Assembly: GCF_041296385.1 (NCBI RefSeq)
Contig: NC_091023.1
Span: forward strand, 22,100,924-22,164,923
Direction of reading: 5' to 3'
Source: Aphelocoma coerulescens
Taxonomy: Eukaryota; Chordata; Aves; Passeriformes; Corvidae
Length of the DNA: 64,000 nucleotides
Every line of letters starts with the position of its first letter. The first letter of the stretch is position 1. Below the pieces are notes generated by a model. It was not told where the DNA came from, searched no databases, and was given only the letters and a program-made list of their open reading frames with translations. Positions 51,101 through 58,640 of this stretch are shown piece after piece. The translations under genes and the position numbers were made by a program.

Positions 51101-52580
51101 ATTTGTCTATTTTTTGGTGTTTGCTTCTTTCTGCTTTAAAGTCTCTGGTTACCATAAGTCTAATTGCACAGATCTTAGAATCCTGAAAATTGCTCTAATA
51201 CCTTCTCTTCCTGCCTCTAAAGAGAAAAGTATGAAACAACACATTCTTCTTGTCAGCTCTCTGGATCTTTGTAAAAGCACCTGGCTGTGGCTATTGACCG
51301 AAGGAGTAACTTTCAGGTGGTCCTTGGTACAGAAATACTGACTCCCTCTGTACAACAAAGCCTAATTCTGTGTAAGTGCACTTTATTCCCTTCTGATCAC
51401 ACTGAAACTCTTCTCTCAAGTCTTCAGCTTAGTATTGTCACTTGTTTCCACACACAATGAGATGACTTCCTCCTTGAGGACAGAACTCAGGCTGGTGTTC
51501 ATCATCTCTGCAGGTCTGGCTTAGATTGTGGCTGGCTCTGAACCTGCTCCTGCCCATGCCAGGACACCAGGATCCAGTACCTACTGATGGAGCAATTTAA
51601 GACCAAACACCTTTTGCATTTATTCAGAACAAAAGCATCCATAAGAAGAGAGGCCAAAAAATAAAACTCAGCCTGTGTTCACCGCTGGCTCTCCCTGAGC
51701 TCTGCCACTCCTGCAGCCAAGGCTGCCACTGCAGAATGTCTTTGTATCAGCCTCTATCAGCTGAACCCAATCTTCACATGAGCTTTCCACCACTATTTTT
51801 TATTTATCTGCTTATTTGTGCCCTGTCTCTCCAGCTGGACAGAGAAAGGCCTGAGCCCTAGAGAGCAAAGGAGATAGGCTGTGCTTTGGGACTTCTGTCT
51901 CCCTCTGCTTCTTCCAGTGCTGGCTTGGACCATCCATTCAGACCCACAGTACTCTTCTGGCTTTCATTTGACACATGAAACTAGAAAACCATGACATTCA
52001 AAGGGCTTACAACCAGATTTATTAATAACCTCACCTGACTGCAGTCACACTCAGCATTAGGGTTATTTACAGGGTGATTCAATTCCATTATAATTCACAG
52101 GCTTTTATGGCTCAGACAAACACAGACTACACTAATTTGCCATTGAATAATAGAATTAGCTTAATTTAATCATGATTAAAGACAAATTGCTCATGACAAA
52201 TAAAATTAAACCCAGGGGAGAGGGGGGTAAGAGCTATGTAAGTCACCCCAGTGCATTGAGTTCCCCATCACAGTATGAATACTGGGAATTGTCCTCTGGA
52301 AACAGACAGCGGGTGCAATTCCTGGAGTGGGCAGAGCCCTCAAGCACCCATGAGCACAAAAGATCCTTCAGATTTATATCCCAGTAAAATGAGTTAGTGG
52401 CAACAACCTACTAAGAGAAAAAATTAGAGGTGCTCCCCTGTGAAATCAGCAGTATGTTTTGACACAATCTACTTACCACATTTGCTATTGTACATTTGCG
52501 TGGCAATTTGGGATCACATACCTGGGGTTTCTCCATTCCAGAAAGAATGTCTTGAACCCTTTTTGTTTCTGAATCAAATT
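23..52580 (-). CDS. FNDC3B: FNDC3B, internal part of the coding sequence (18 exons, FN3 domains 1-8)
   Basis: Eighteen minus-strand exons join in frame to about 797 codons. The product is an FN3-repeat protein of the ER/Golgi membrane system, known as FAD104 for its role in adipocyte and bone-cell differentiation. Family members are about 1,200 residues long with nine FN3 domains and a C-terminal membrane anchor. The window therefore lacks roughly the first 260 residues and the last 145, which lie outside it. Each FN3 repeat shows the B-strand Trp and the F-strand Tyr-x-Phe/Arg 'tyrosine corner'. Assignment to FNDC3B rather than FNDC3A rests on diagnostic stretches such as [32 protein letters not shown] and [20 protein letters not shown] (remembered family sequences). 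Every intron is GT-AG, there is no frameshift or internal stop, and no exon appears to be missing. The gene looks intact. Confidence 0.97.
7565..7715 (+). mobile_element. CR1-type 3' tail
   Basis: Shows the order 'tcagacatttggacaatgcc', 'aacttggtcagctctgaact', 'ccaggcagtcacactggatg' and 'ggttccttccag', ending in a TCTATTTC tail, as in one family of avian CR1 tails. Diverged. Confidence 0.6.
9555..9632 (+). mobile_element. CR1-type 3' tail, short
   Basis: Contains 'ggctggactcaatgat', 'gaggttttttccaacctt' and 'aatgattctgtatcatt', the characteristic end of avian CR1 copies. Only about 80 bases are recognisable. It sits 180 bases from the donor of the FN3-7/8 exon. Confidence 0.6.
9813..10025 (-). 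CDS. FNDC3B: FNDC3B exon: end of FN3-7, start of FN3-8
   Basis: A 213-base exon, phase 2 to phase 2. It encodes [19 protein letters not shown], the [15 protein letters not shown] linker, and [14 protein letters not shown] followed by [11 protein letters not shown](R). The [11 protein letters not shown] and [11 protein letters not shown] motifs separate FNDC3B from FNDC3A. Acceptor CGTTTTAG, donor AAG|GTAAGA. Confidence 0.97.
10026..15935 (-). other. FNDC3B intron (5.9 kb)
   Basis: Noncoding. It holds C/A-rich low-complexity sequence near 11614-11655, a purine-rich patch near 11985-12070, and an AT-rich, possibly conserved stretch near 15290-15510. No clear CR1 copy was seen. Confidence 0.8.
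11614..11655. repeat. C-run and CA low-complexity patch
   Basis: Two runs of seven C's flanking a CA-rich segment. Confidence 0.75.
15936..16216 (-). CDS. FNDC3B: FNDC3B exon: end of FN3-6 and most of FN3-7
   Basis: A 281-base exon, the longest here, phase 0 to phase 2. It encodes [19 protein letters not shown] (end of FN3-6), a variable linker with [16 protein letters not shown], then [20 protein letters not shown] and the LLPETSY(R) tyrosine corner of FN3-7. No intron follows the B-strand Trp in this repeat. Acceptor TTCACACCCAG, donor CCG|GTGAGT. Confidence 0.96.
16217..19806 (-). other. FNDC3B intron (3.6 kb)
   Basis: Noncoding. The main recognisable content is a CR1-like fragment at about 17095-17445. 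A second, very short CR1-like match near 16790-16815 is too weak to call. Nothing else was recognised. Confidence 0.8.
17095..17445 (-). mobile_element. CR1-type LINE fragment, rearranged or degenerate
   Basis: The left part (CACAGAACCACACAGGCTGG, then AAGGGCCTCTGGGATTCATC) matches an antisense CR1 tail. The right part (CTGGATGCAGTATTCCAGGT, then GACCTGCTGGCTGGGCTCCT) matches a stretch normally found further inside such elements. The middle is diverged. Confidence 0.72.
19807..19956 (-). CDS. FNDC3B: FNDC3B exon: body of FN3-6, with alanine run
   Basis: A 150-base exon of 50 codons, phase 0 at both ends. It begins [20 protein letters not shown] and ends with [12 protein letters not shown]. 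The four Ala codons come from a GCG-rich run at about 19828-19840 and sit where the family usually has a Leu-Pro-Ala-Ala turn before the Tyr. Acceptor TATTGCAG, donor CAG|GTACGG. Confidence 0.95.
20500..20760 (-). mobile_element. CR1 LINE 3' fragment, sense with FNDC3B
   Basis: Reverse complement of the CR1 3' part. On the plus strand it reads ATGGTTTGGGTTGAAAGG, GCCATGGGCAGGGACACCTT, then TCCAACCTGGCCCTGAACAC and GGGGCAGCCACAGCTTCTCT. It is 5'-truncated, as is usual for CR1. Confidence 0.88.
21120..21140. repeat. Homopolymer A run (21 bases)
   Basis: Uninterrupted A run. The sequence just upstream (20793-21110) was considered as a retrocopy but shows no gene I recognise. Confidence 0.95.
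22254..22367 (-). CDS. FNDC3B: FNDC3B exon: end of FN3-5, start of FN3-6
   Basis: A 114-base exon of 38 codons, phase 0 at both ends. It encodes [20 protein letters not shown] and [18 protein letters not shown]. The first half is strongly conserved in the family. The second half (A and B strands of FN3-6) differs from the mammalian residues I remember at several positions. Acceptor TTCCCCTCTAG, donor GAG|GTGAGT. Confidence 0.94.
22384..22401. repeat. ATT microsatellite
   Basis: Six consecutive ATT units, about 17 bases upstream (on the gene strand) of the FN3-5/6 exon, so it lies within or next to the branch-point region. Confidence 0.9.
23521..23583. repeat. A-rich low-complexity tract
   Basis: A runs broken by single C or G bases, ending in a 15-base A run. 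On the gene strand it is a long T tract within an intron. Confidence 0.9.
24452..24624 (-). CDS. FNDC3B: FNDC3B exon: body of FN3-5
   Basis: A 173-base exon, phase 1 to phase 0. It begins (D)[18 protein letters not shown] and ends [17 protein letters not shown]. It carries C, C', E and F strands of FN3-5 in one piece. Acceptor TTTCTTTTAG, donor GGG|GTACGT. Only 62 bases of intron separate it from the start of a probable retroviral LTR. Confidence 0.95.
24625..26020 (-). other. FNDC3B intron (1.4 kb) with LTR candidate
   Basis: Noncoding. Close to a third of this intron is the solo LTR candidate at 24687-25117. A short CA tract follows near 25168-25181. Confidence 0.8.
24687..25117 (+). mobile_element. 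Probable solo LTR of an endogenous retrovirus
   Basis: About 431 bases bounded by TGTTGGG and TTCTAACA, so the ends form the short TGTT/AACA inverted repeat expected of LTRs. ATTTTT follows the right end, and nearly the same word, with one extra T, precedes the left end, which fits a 6-base target duplication in a T run. Inside, a TATATAAG box lies near 24998, followed by a pyrimidine-rich and G+C-rich 3' part, an order typical of U3-R-U5 on the plus strand. No retroviral coding sequence is attached. Orientation and exact family are inferred, not matched to a library. Confidence 0.6.
26021..26126 (-). CDS. FNDC3B: FNDC3B exon: end of FN3-4, start of FN3-5
   Basis: A 106-base exon, phase 0 to phase 1. 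It encodes [20 protein letters not shown] and then [15 protein letters not shown], ending one base past the B-strand Trp codon. This is the same architecture and phase as the FN3-4 boundary exon at 28123-28261. The exon is clearly richer in G+C and CpG than its introns. Acceptor TCTCTCCCAG, donor GGG|GTAAGC. Confidence 0.95.
26127..26896 (-). other. FNDC3B intron (0.8 kb)
   Basis: Noncoding and AT-rich. I see no repeat or gene in it. Confidence 0.8.
26897..27015 (-). CDS. FNDC3B: FNDC3B exon: E-F strands of FN3-4
   Basis: A 119-base exon, phase 1 to phase 0. It encodes (A)[31 protein letters not shown] and ISTGGHSQ. The tyrosine corner is L-K-P-G-T-L-Y. Acceptor TTATTTTTAG, donor CAG|GTGGGT. 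Confidence 0.95.
27016..27514 (-). other. FNDC3B intron (0.5 kb)
   Basis: Noncoding. Its middle (27176-27290) is TA/CA-rich low-complexity sequence. Nothing else was recognised. Confidence 0.8.
27176..27290. repeat. TA/CA-rich low-complexity tract
   Basis: Alternating ATAT, ACAC and TAAATA words, without a strict period. Confidence 0.8.
27515..27586 (-). CDS. FNDC3B: FNDC3B exon: C-C' strands of FN3-4
   Basis: A 72-base exon, phase 1 to phase 1: (D)[19 protein letters not shown] then GSPE. It has the FN3 'PP-x-D-N-G-G' turn after the Trp. Acceptor TATTTTTTCAG, donor AAG|GTAAAC. The Ser-Gln-Gly-Ser-Pro loop at its end is less conserved than the core. Confidence 0.95.
27587..28122 (-). other. 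FNDC3B intron (0.5 kb)
   Basis: Noncoding. I see no repeat or gene in it. Confidence 0.8.
28123..28261 (-). CDS. FNDC3B: FNDC3B exon: end of FN3-3, start of FN3-4
   Basis: A 139-base exon, phase 0 to phase 1. It encodes [18 protein letters not shown] (G strand of FN3-3), the [13 protein letters not shown] linker, and [15 protein letters not shown] of FN3-4. It ends one base into the codon after the B-strand Trp. Acceptor CTGTTTCAG, donor GGG|GTAAGC. Confidence 0.96.
28262..29973 (-). other. FNDC3B intron (1.7 kb)
   Basis: Noncoding. It carries the best CR1 3' end of the window at about 28940-29148. A 91-codon minus-strand frame at 29224-29499 does not resemble an FN3 strand. Confidence 0.8.
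28940..29148 (+). mobile_element. CR1 LINE 3' end, 5'-truncated
   Basis: The sequence follows the familiar avian CR1 3' untranslated order: GTGAGGGTGGTGAGGCCCTG, then GTTCAAGG.TAGGTTGGATGG, then GTGGAAGGTGTCCCTGCCCA, ending TTCCAACCCAAACCATTCTA and a TATGATTT tail. It lies antisense to FNDC3B. Confidence 0.88.
29974..30060 (-). CDS. FNDC3B: FNDC3B small exon: E-F strands of FN3-3
   Basis: An 87-base exon of 29 codons, phase 0 at both ends. It begins [18 protein letters not shown] and ends [11 protein letters not shown], the tyrosine corner. It is too short to stand out as an open frame, and was found by looking for the piece needed between IQEEDN and LFASNVEGK. Acceptor TTTTTTTAG, donor AGG|GTAAAA. 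Confidence 0.95.
30061..30704 (-). other. FNDC3B intron (0.6 kb)
   Basis: Noncoding. It contains an A-rich then TAA/ACT-type simple tract at 30176-30258. Nothing else was recognised. Confidence 0.8.
30176..30258. repeat. A-rich tract running into TAA/ACT triplets
   Basis: Starts with A runs and passes through TAATA words into a short (ACT) array near 30243-30256. Confidence 0.85.
30705..30879 (-). CDS. FNDC3B: FNDC3B exon: end of FN3-2 and most of FN3-3
   Basis: A 175-base exon, phase 2 to phase 0. It encodes (S)[18 protein letters not shown] (end of FN3-2 and linker), then [20 protein letters not shown] and [15 protein letters not shown] of FN3-3. Unlike the FN3-2, -4, -5 and -6 repeats, no intron interrupts this domain after its B-strand Trp. 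Acceptor CTGAGCAG, donor AAT|GTAAGT. Confidence 0.96.
30880..33076 (-). other. FNDC3B intron (2.2 kb)
   Basis: Noncoding. It starts with A/C-rich low-complexity sequence (30908-31020) close to the acceptor, which on the gene strand is a long T/G-rich tract. Nothing else was recognised. Confidence 0.8.
30908..31020. repeat. A/C-rich low-complexity tract
   Basis: AAACC, AACAA and ACCAC words beginning about 30 bases upstream of the acceptor of the 30705-30879 exon. On the transcript it is T/G-rich. Confidence 0.85.
33077..33201 (-). CDS. FNDC3B: FNDC3B exon: E-F strands of FN3-2
   Basis: A 125-base exon, phase 0 to phase 2. It begins [18 protein letters not shown] and ends with the tyrosine corner [14 protein letters not shown] plus two bases of a Ser codon. 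Acceptor TCTTTCTAG, donor TAG|GTGAGT. It follows a 7.6 kb intron, the largest fully contained one after the 9.6 kb 3' intron. Confidence 0.95.
33202..40787 (-). other. FNDC3B intron (7.6 kb)
   Basis: Noncoding. It includes a G+C-richer patch near 33590-33690, a region with recurring CTGGTATT-like words (35480-35830), and a 184-codon minus-strand open frame at 37967-38521 with no recognised domain. No clear mobile element was seen. Confidence 0.8.
40788..40841 (-). CDS. FNDC3B: FNDC3B micro-exon: C-strand region of FN3-2
   Basis: A 54-base exon of exactly 18 codons, phase 0 at both ends: [18 protein letters not shown]. It is the smallest exon in the window and is flanked by a short 325-base intron upstream. 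Acceptor TTTGTAG, donor GAG|GTAAGT. The 'P-x-D-N-G' turn and 'Y-x-L-E-W' strand are the FN3 C/C' signature. Confidence 0.95.
40842..41166 (-). other. FNDC3B short intron (325 bases)
   Basis: The shortest intron in the window, noncoding. Together with the 54-base exon next to it, it forms a tight exon-intron unit inside FN3-2. Nothing else was recognised. Confidence 0.85.
41167..41305 (-). CDS. FNDC3B: FNDC3B exon: end of FN3-1, start of FN3-2
   Basis: A 139-base exon, phase 2 to phase 0. It encodes (R)[18 protein letters not shown], closing FN3-1, then the [18 protein letters not shown] linker, and opens FN3-2 with SSLTLQWK. The intron falls one codon after the B-strand Trp. Acceptor TGTTTCCAG, donor AAG|GTAGGT. 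Confidence 0.96.
41306..44041 (-). other. FNDC3B intron (2.7 kb)
   Basis: Noncoding. A 140-codon plus-strand frame at 41899-42321 has no recognised domain. Several short T and A runs occur; no mobile element was recognised. Confidence 0.8.
44042..44101 (-). CDS. FNDC3B: FNDC3B exon: E-F strands of FN3-1
   Basis: A 60-base exon, phase 2 to phase 2, encoding (S)[19 protein letters not shown](R). It holds the L-x-P-x-T-x-Y tyrosine corner of the first FN3 repeat. Acceptor TTTCCTACAG, donor CAG|GTGAGT. Its placement is confirmed by in-frame joins on both sides (IIYS-GEE and YHVR-VYA). Confidence 0.95.
44102..46265 (-). other. FNDC3B intron (2.2 kb)
   Basis: Noncoding. I see no repeat or gene I can support. 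Confidence 0.8.
46266..46423 (-). CDS. FNDC3B: FNDC3B exon: first half of FN3-1
   Basis: A 158-base exon from phase 0 to phase 2. It begins [16 protein letters not shown] (A and B strands with the core Trp) and ends [18 protein letters not shown] plus two bases of a Ser codon. Acceptor TTTATAG, donor CAG|GTAAAA. The loop between B and C strands ([20 protein letters not shown]) differs in sequence and length from the mammalian form I remember, while the following stretch is near identical. Confidence 0.95.
48333..48360. repeat. Short TA/CA dinucleotide stretch
   Basis: Tatg/tata words followed by four CA units. Confidence 0.7.
49980..50270. other. CpG-rich intronic patch
   Basis: About fifteen CpG dinucleotides in some 290 bases, against very few in the surrounding kilobases, with the densest part at 50220-50255. 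It could be a small CpG island, an intronic promoter or enhancer, or simply a local G+C peak. No promoter motif was recognised. Confidence 0.55.
52522..52580 (-). CDS. FNDC3B: FNDC3B exon: linker before FN3-1 (most 5' exon seen)
   Basis: A 59-base exon encoding (E)[19 protein letters not shown], the charged helical linker just ahead of the first FN3 domain. The acceptor is TTTTACAG and the donor is CAG|GTATGT. It starts in phase 1, so the first Glu codon is shared with an upstream exon outside the window, and ends in phase 0. [13 protein letters not shown] matches the remembered family linker. The reading frame stays open past the donor for some 15 codons, but the next exon joins perfectly at EKPQ|VTNIQ. 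Confidence 0.93.
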
Positions 52581-54812
52581 CTGTAAAATAAAGAATGTGG
52601 AAAGAGGAAGAGAAATAAATTACCACAATTATACAAAAATTTCAGCTACATCAATAAAAATAGGGGCGGGAGAGAGACAGACATCACCTGCATCTGAGCA
52701 TCAGCTGCCTTGAGGATTTAAGGTATGCAGTTACAAGGACTATCATAACAAAAAATTAGAAGAGAAAAAGGAGAGAATGAAACTTCCACTAATTGCAGAT
52801 ATTCAGCAAGGTGAGACTATTTGTAGAGGTGTCCTTCACAAACAGTGCTGGTAATTGTGATTTGCATTCAGAGAGAAAACCATTCTGCTTCCAGAGCTTG
52901 GCCGTGGAAGAGGCCCAGGAGTTTCTCAGTTACTGCTGAGCCTAACCCTGGTTTGTGAACCAAACCCACCCTCGCTCCAGCAGCTGCAGACTGGGTTGTC
53001 CATCTGCTCAGCAGGGATCTGGAGAGGACAAGTGTCCTTGTCCCATTCAGGGAAAGCCCAAAGGAGCCACACAGGGGCCTGCCCTGATCCCCAGCACCCA
53101 CCCTGCAGACACCTGTCCTTAAACTGGGTAATGCCCAAAGCTTTTTTACAGCCACCTTCCAACTGCACAGGCAATAAAGTGATGCCAGGCAAATTCCAAA
53201 GTCTGACCAGCAGCAATCCATCCTCCCTGCCCAAGCCTTGTGCCTGGCACAGCAGCTCTTGCAGGGGCTATACAGAGATACCTACAAGCTGTGAAATGCT
53301 CCCCCAAAATTAGAGGGATAATTGTGCAGAACGTGCTGCAGAGGCCATCCTCTGAGCAGTGGAATCAGCCTTTCCCCCATCCTCCCCCCCCAAAACAATC
53401 TTGAGGTGAAACATCAGCTTAGAGTAATGAGGTGACACAAAGCAGCTTTATTCCTTTTGGACGACAGCACAGAGAGGCCTCACTTTCCACTACAGTATTC
53501 TCTAATGGAAAACTGGGAACATATTTTCCTGGTTTTTTTTTATTTTTCTTTTTTTAAATGTTAATGCAAAAAGTTTGCTCACCAAAGCAGAAGAATATAT
53601 CTCACCTAAAGCAAAATGAGCCAGATGTACTTGGCATAGGAAGGCCAAAAACATTAATAAACAGGTGGGATCAGATCAACAGCTTTCACTAATGATTCCC
53701 CCAAAACCTGACCTACTTCTTGTAGCCCAAGAATGTGTCTTTATTTTTGTCTGTGACCTGCTTTAAAAAAGTAGATCTTCTTTTTAAAAATTCCATGTGC
53801 TCGACTGCCAAAAAATAGAATTGGCTGAATGCTGATGGCAGAATTCCAGTGTAAATGCCCATCTCTCCCTACAAGAATGCACCTTGGTGTGGAGTGGGAA
53901 TGACAGATCTCCTGCTGCACACATTCCTGGATTCCTTTTAGCCTCAGCCACTTGGAAAAAAAAGGAGTAGTAATATTTCAGGAGAAGTGGAGGATAGCAA
54001 GACTGGTTTTTTTTCCATAGCAGATAACTCTCAGAGTGTATTATAAAGAGCATAAACTGGCAGGATTGAGTCAGAATATGATAATACTGATTTAAAAACT
54101 ACACAGATGGGCTAAAATGGCCAAGAAAAAGGCTGAGATGCTGATCCAAGTGAAAATATCAAAATTTGGGATGTTTCAGAATTCAGGGTTCCTTTCAGCA
54201 TCAGTAAAGAAGTTGAACTGTGCCACAAAAGCCTGGAGCCAGATCTGCACAGTGTGGAGATCCTGCAGGCTTATCTCAAAGGGATACTAATCAGAAGCAG
54301 CTTCTGCAGCTCAAGAGTGTAACAAGAAAGCTGCTACTATTTTATCGAAAGCTTATGGTTATTATGTCACCCCTAATTACAACCCCCAGAAGCTGAGCGT
54401 GAATCACTCTCGACCTTAAATCTCAAACATGTGGACTGAATTTTCCTCCCTCTCTCTGCTTTCTAGCAAGGATGCTCTGTTGCGCTGAGCAGGAGAGGAA
54501 AACAAACCCTGAAGCCCAAAGAAATCTCATTTCCCTCTCCCATGAAAGGTGATTGCTCTGTACAGTAACTGAGTCCTCCGACCCTCTGCAGGTCAGGGCT
54601 GAGGGTTCAAACTGCTCCAGGCACAGGAACTGACTCCAACACTTAAGGGAGGTGGGTATGCCCAGCAAATAAATAATAATTTAAGTACTTCAAACTTCTC
54701 AAAGAAGAGTCCTACTCAGGGAATTTTTTGTATTAGTGTCCCAACTGTGTATCTCGTTCACACAGAGAAGGCTCTGGGCACCAGATACAGAAGACTTGGG
54801 TTATTACAGACG

Positions 54813-54846
54813 TGGACATTTATGTGGTCAATATGGACATTTATGT
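54813..54846. repeat. Two-copy direct repeat, 21-base period
   Basis: The word TGGACATTTATGT occurs at 54813-54825 and again at 54834-54846. A likely small local duplication. Confidence 0.8.
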
Positions 54847-57059
54847 CACCAAGAGTTTATACAGATAAAATGGAGGCAGAAGAAGACAAGTCTCCTTCAA
54901 AAACTTGGGGAGAGGGAGAGAAGGAATGGGATACAGATAATAAATAATGCCCTGTGAAAACACAGCACATATTACATTAAAGGCAGAAAGCAATAAACAT
55001 CCACAAGTGATGTCTATAATAGCATTAGAGAACAGCTCAGGTTGAAAGGGGACCTCAGGAGTGGTTATCAAGAATTACAGTATTTACAGTATTTCAAAAC
55101 TTAGTTTCCCATTTCAAGAGCCATAAAAAAAATCTCAGGCTTCTCTGGATGGCTGACTTCCTTTCTGTAATAAACATAATTATTCACAGTCCCCTGAGCT
55201 AGACTAAGCTAAGGAGAATGAGACCTGTCCCAAATCTCTCCCTCAGTAGGGAAGTTGCCCTAACCTGCCAATCTCTCTCAAGTATCAAGCTCAACATCTT
55301 CCTTCTGAGCCAACAAAGAGCAGAAAGCCTTCCAAAATAGAAGACAATAGAGAAGGAAAGGAATCATCTGATATGGCCTATCTGGTAACACAGAGCTGCT
55401 GGAAGGCCTTTCCTCCCTGCTCTCTGTTGTTACTCAGCAGCCATTGAGGACTGTACTCCAGATTAGCTCACTGGAGCATTTAGGGACAAGGAGCATGAGC
55501 ATCTGCTGGACACCACTGATGCAGTGGTTGAAAAGCAGGCAAGAACAGCAGCAAGAAATGGGCAAGTCTTGATGTAAAACAGGAGATTCAAGTTCAAAAA
55601 AACTACCTAGAGCTGCTCAGGAAAGGTGGTGGGTGGATGAGCATGATTCACCCACCTGGGACTAATTGTCCCTGAACAACAGACAGTCGATTTGCATTTC
55701 AGTCTCGGTCCCTTCCTCTCCCTCAGCTGACTGAACACTGAGTATCTGACATGAAGACAGAAAATCTCTGTGTGTCAAACCCCCCCAAACGCTGGGGCTT
55801 GCAGGGGCAGGCAGCATGAGCTGCTTTCCTCCGTTGCCATCAGGAACAGAAGCTCAGTCACGTCAAGGAAGAGCCCAACTAACACTTCAGGTCATTGTCC
55901 CATTATAACTTTTCCTCTCAACATCTGTTCCCCACATCTGTCATGGCAAAACTCTTCCTCCTAGGAGGAAGCTGGGGGTGGGGATGAATTCCTCGTGAAT
56001 GCTCAATGGGGTCCTCTGAGGGACGGTACAAAAATCTGAGTTACCCTGTTAATCTCACTGTCTGAGGGAGATTATGGCACTCCCAAACTGCAGCATTAGG
56101 TTCTAATTCCCAGGCTTTGGGTTCTTTGGATCCAATGTTTCTTTGCAGAAAAGCCAGCTGAAAGACCTGGACTACATTTAAGCTTGTATTTCAGTCCTCT
56201 CTTTTTTCAGAGTTTTGAATCATAAACAAAACTCTTTAGATACAACCAGGAGTAAATGCCTCTAAACACCAAACACTTTCTCAGCAGCTGTTTGGTGCTA
56301 ACAGGGTTTCAGTGTCAAGTCTTGCTGAACTAAAGCCTTTTATTCTGTGCTTCTGTTAGCCTGTGTCTATGTTCCTTTCTGCACGTACAGCACAAATATA
56401 ATTTTCAGGCCTTTCCAACCATACTTTTAAAGACCAAGCACAGCTTTAAAAAACAGGGAAAAAAATGTCAGTTCAAGGTAAGCTTGAAGCTTCCATCCAT
56501 AGTTTACATGTTTGCATGAACAGCAGCTGTGTATGTAAATGGTTTGAAATAGCTAAAAGCTCTAAACTAATTAAGATTTTCCCATTGCAAATACACATTT
56601 TAGGTTTGTTCTGCATTCTTTCCCTCGAAGAGAGGAAAAGGTCCAGCTCAAGACTTAGCTTCTGGCCACAGAAAGTATTTACTGTTTCAACAGCCTTTCC
56701 ATTCCAAGGGAATGACATCAGCACTAGCACTTTGCAAACTTTGAGTCTAATTCTCAAGCAGAGCTCCATGCTCACAGATATGCCAGTCATAACATGACAT
56801 GCTTTCTCAGAATTTGTTCCAGATTTATCAGGGCTGTGACCAGCTTTAATGCTGGGAAAGATCTTTCATCAGTCACGTACAGCACAACCTACAGCCCCCG
56901 AGAAAATGAACTCTTCAAAACACAGCCCAGCTCCTTTGTGAGCTGCCTGCCGATGTCAAAGCTGAAGGCACCAAGAAGAACACATGCAGACTTTCAGGGA
57001 ATTGCAGAAATATAAGTTAATAAACTCCTTGTACAAGAACAGATCTAAAGCTGCAGATG

Positions 57060-58030
57060 TCACGCAGCAGCTGAGTCACAGGACCAGAGGGGATGTGACA
57101 GAGTCACCGAGTCCATCCTCCTACACTGAAACATGATCACCAACACCCAAACCATTTCTCTGAGATGGCTCCCTAGCCCATTTTTTTCCAAATAAACGAC
57201 AATTAAATAAATTACCTCCTGCCCCATGATCATGGCAATCTCCAAACTTCGAAGCTAGTCGAACTACCACAGCATCTAACTCCTCTCATCACTGGGAAGA
57301 TCATCTCAACTCTCCCTGCTGAACCTGAAACTTATCCCTTCCTTCCTGCACATCTGCCCCAGGCGAGTTCATCACCCCTTTCTTTGTTGCCACCTTTCAC
57401 ATACTTGAAGGAATTTCTTCCTTTAACAAAGCAAGCTCATTTCTCCATACCTGTCTTTACCAGACCCCACTTGCTGCTGTTCTGTGCCATGTTTTTAAAT
57501 TGGTCTCCATCCTTCTGAAGATGTGGCACAGCCTTGCCCACCTGAACCAGCTGGGGCCCTGGCAGCACCAAAACTAAGGACCCATTCACTGAGCTTTCTT
57601 GGAGGTTTCCTCTTCTCTTTAATTACAGAATAACTTGACTCTTAGGGTTTGTAATCTCCTTTTCCTCCCAGAACTACCACCTAATTAAAAAACCCAGCAG
57701 GTCTGAGAACAGCTATCTGCAGTGCACTACATGGCTCTTGATCAAACTTTTTATTTGAAGGCCATCACAGAGCTCTCCTCCTGTCTTGTTCTCCTTCCCT
57801 TACCCATCACGCACTCTCAACCCTATCAGAGCCTGATATGGGCTATAATTTAATAACTCTCAATCCTTATTCCATCCTTCAAGTCCTTAATGAAAATATT
57901 GAATAAAATTAGACCTAGGACAAATTCCTGCCTAACCCAGTTTGATGCAGCTTTCCAGTCTGTCAGGGAGGCAGCCCAGGACTGGGCAGGGTCACTGATA
58001 AACTGCCAGGCTACTGCTGCCTGACAGATG
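57060..58030 (-). mobile_element. Old, degenerate CR1-like region
   Basis: Scattered matches only, the clearest being near 57880-57960 (a 'tgaaaatattgaataaaattag' type stretch followed by a 'cctagg...aaattcctgc' stretch), which resembles an internal avian CR1 segment in antisense. Limits are uncertain and part of the interval may be unique sequence. Confidence 0.33.
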
Positions 58031-58555
58031 TGATCCTGGGAAGGGCAAACCCAGTGTCATGCTGAACACACAGTACTTAAAAAAACTCTTCCCGGCACTA
58101 CTTCCACACTGGGAAAAACAAGGAGCCCTTCAGAAAAAAAAAAACCAAAAAACTGTGAAAAAATATATTTATACTCAAAACAGTCAATCACACCATGCTG
58201 AACCTATAATACACCAAGGAAGATTAATTAAGCCTACAAATGCCTGGATGAGATTTCTAAATGTTAAATGTTTCCAATTTCTGTTCATTACACAAAAGCT
58301 AATAAAAAATATTATTGTGAAAACACAACTATGGCTCCTCAGACAAAGGTAGAGAGATTGATGCTATCCAACTTTAGATACAATTGTTAAAACATGTTCT
58401 AATTTTTTAAAAATTGCTGTGCATGAATGTATCACAATTTTTCCATTTCTAAGTGCCTTCCCACTGTTGCTATTTGAATTCTCCTGCTAACATGCCTTAA
58501 TTAATTTCTAGGAGCTTATTTGTCATTATTTGTCCTTAAAGATCAAACCATATAT

Positions 58556-58640
58556 AGATAGAAAAAGAACAAAACAAAATAACAACAACAACAAGGAGAA
58601 AACAAAAAAAAACAAAAACACTCCAAAAAACCCTCAAGTC
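58556..58640. repeat. A-rich tract with CAA triplets
   Basis: AACAAC triplets followed by A runs broken by C. No recognisable element is joined to it. Confidence 0.85.

Larger units (their letters stand above)
46424..52521 (-). other. FNDC3B intron (6.1 kb)
   Basis: Noncoding in the reference-like transcript. It carries a phase-compatible candidate exon (48639-48689), a TA/CA dinucleotide stretch (48333-48360), and a CpG-rich patch with a G/C palindrome (about 49980-50270). Confidence 0.8.

Noticed and set aside
23..52580. The gene could be FNDC3A or a third FNDC3 paralogue
   Set aside because: The remembered FNDC3A sequence differs at diagnostic sites (for example its FN3-7/8 linker reads PLPPDPPRLEC and lacks GPQSLKLKW), while every exon here fits FNDC3B best. 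An alignment would settle it.
52686..52715. Possible exon on the minus strand just upstream of the linker exon, with a GCAG|GTGATG donor
   Set aside because: The frame needed to join the phase-1 acceptor at 52580 contains a stop, and there is no polypyrimidine acceptor at a sensible distance.
55020..55060. CR1-like word (AGGTTGAAAGGGGACCTCAG)
   Set aside because: Only about 20 bases match and the flanks do not continue the element.
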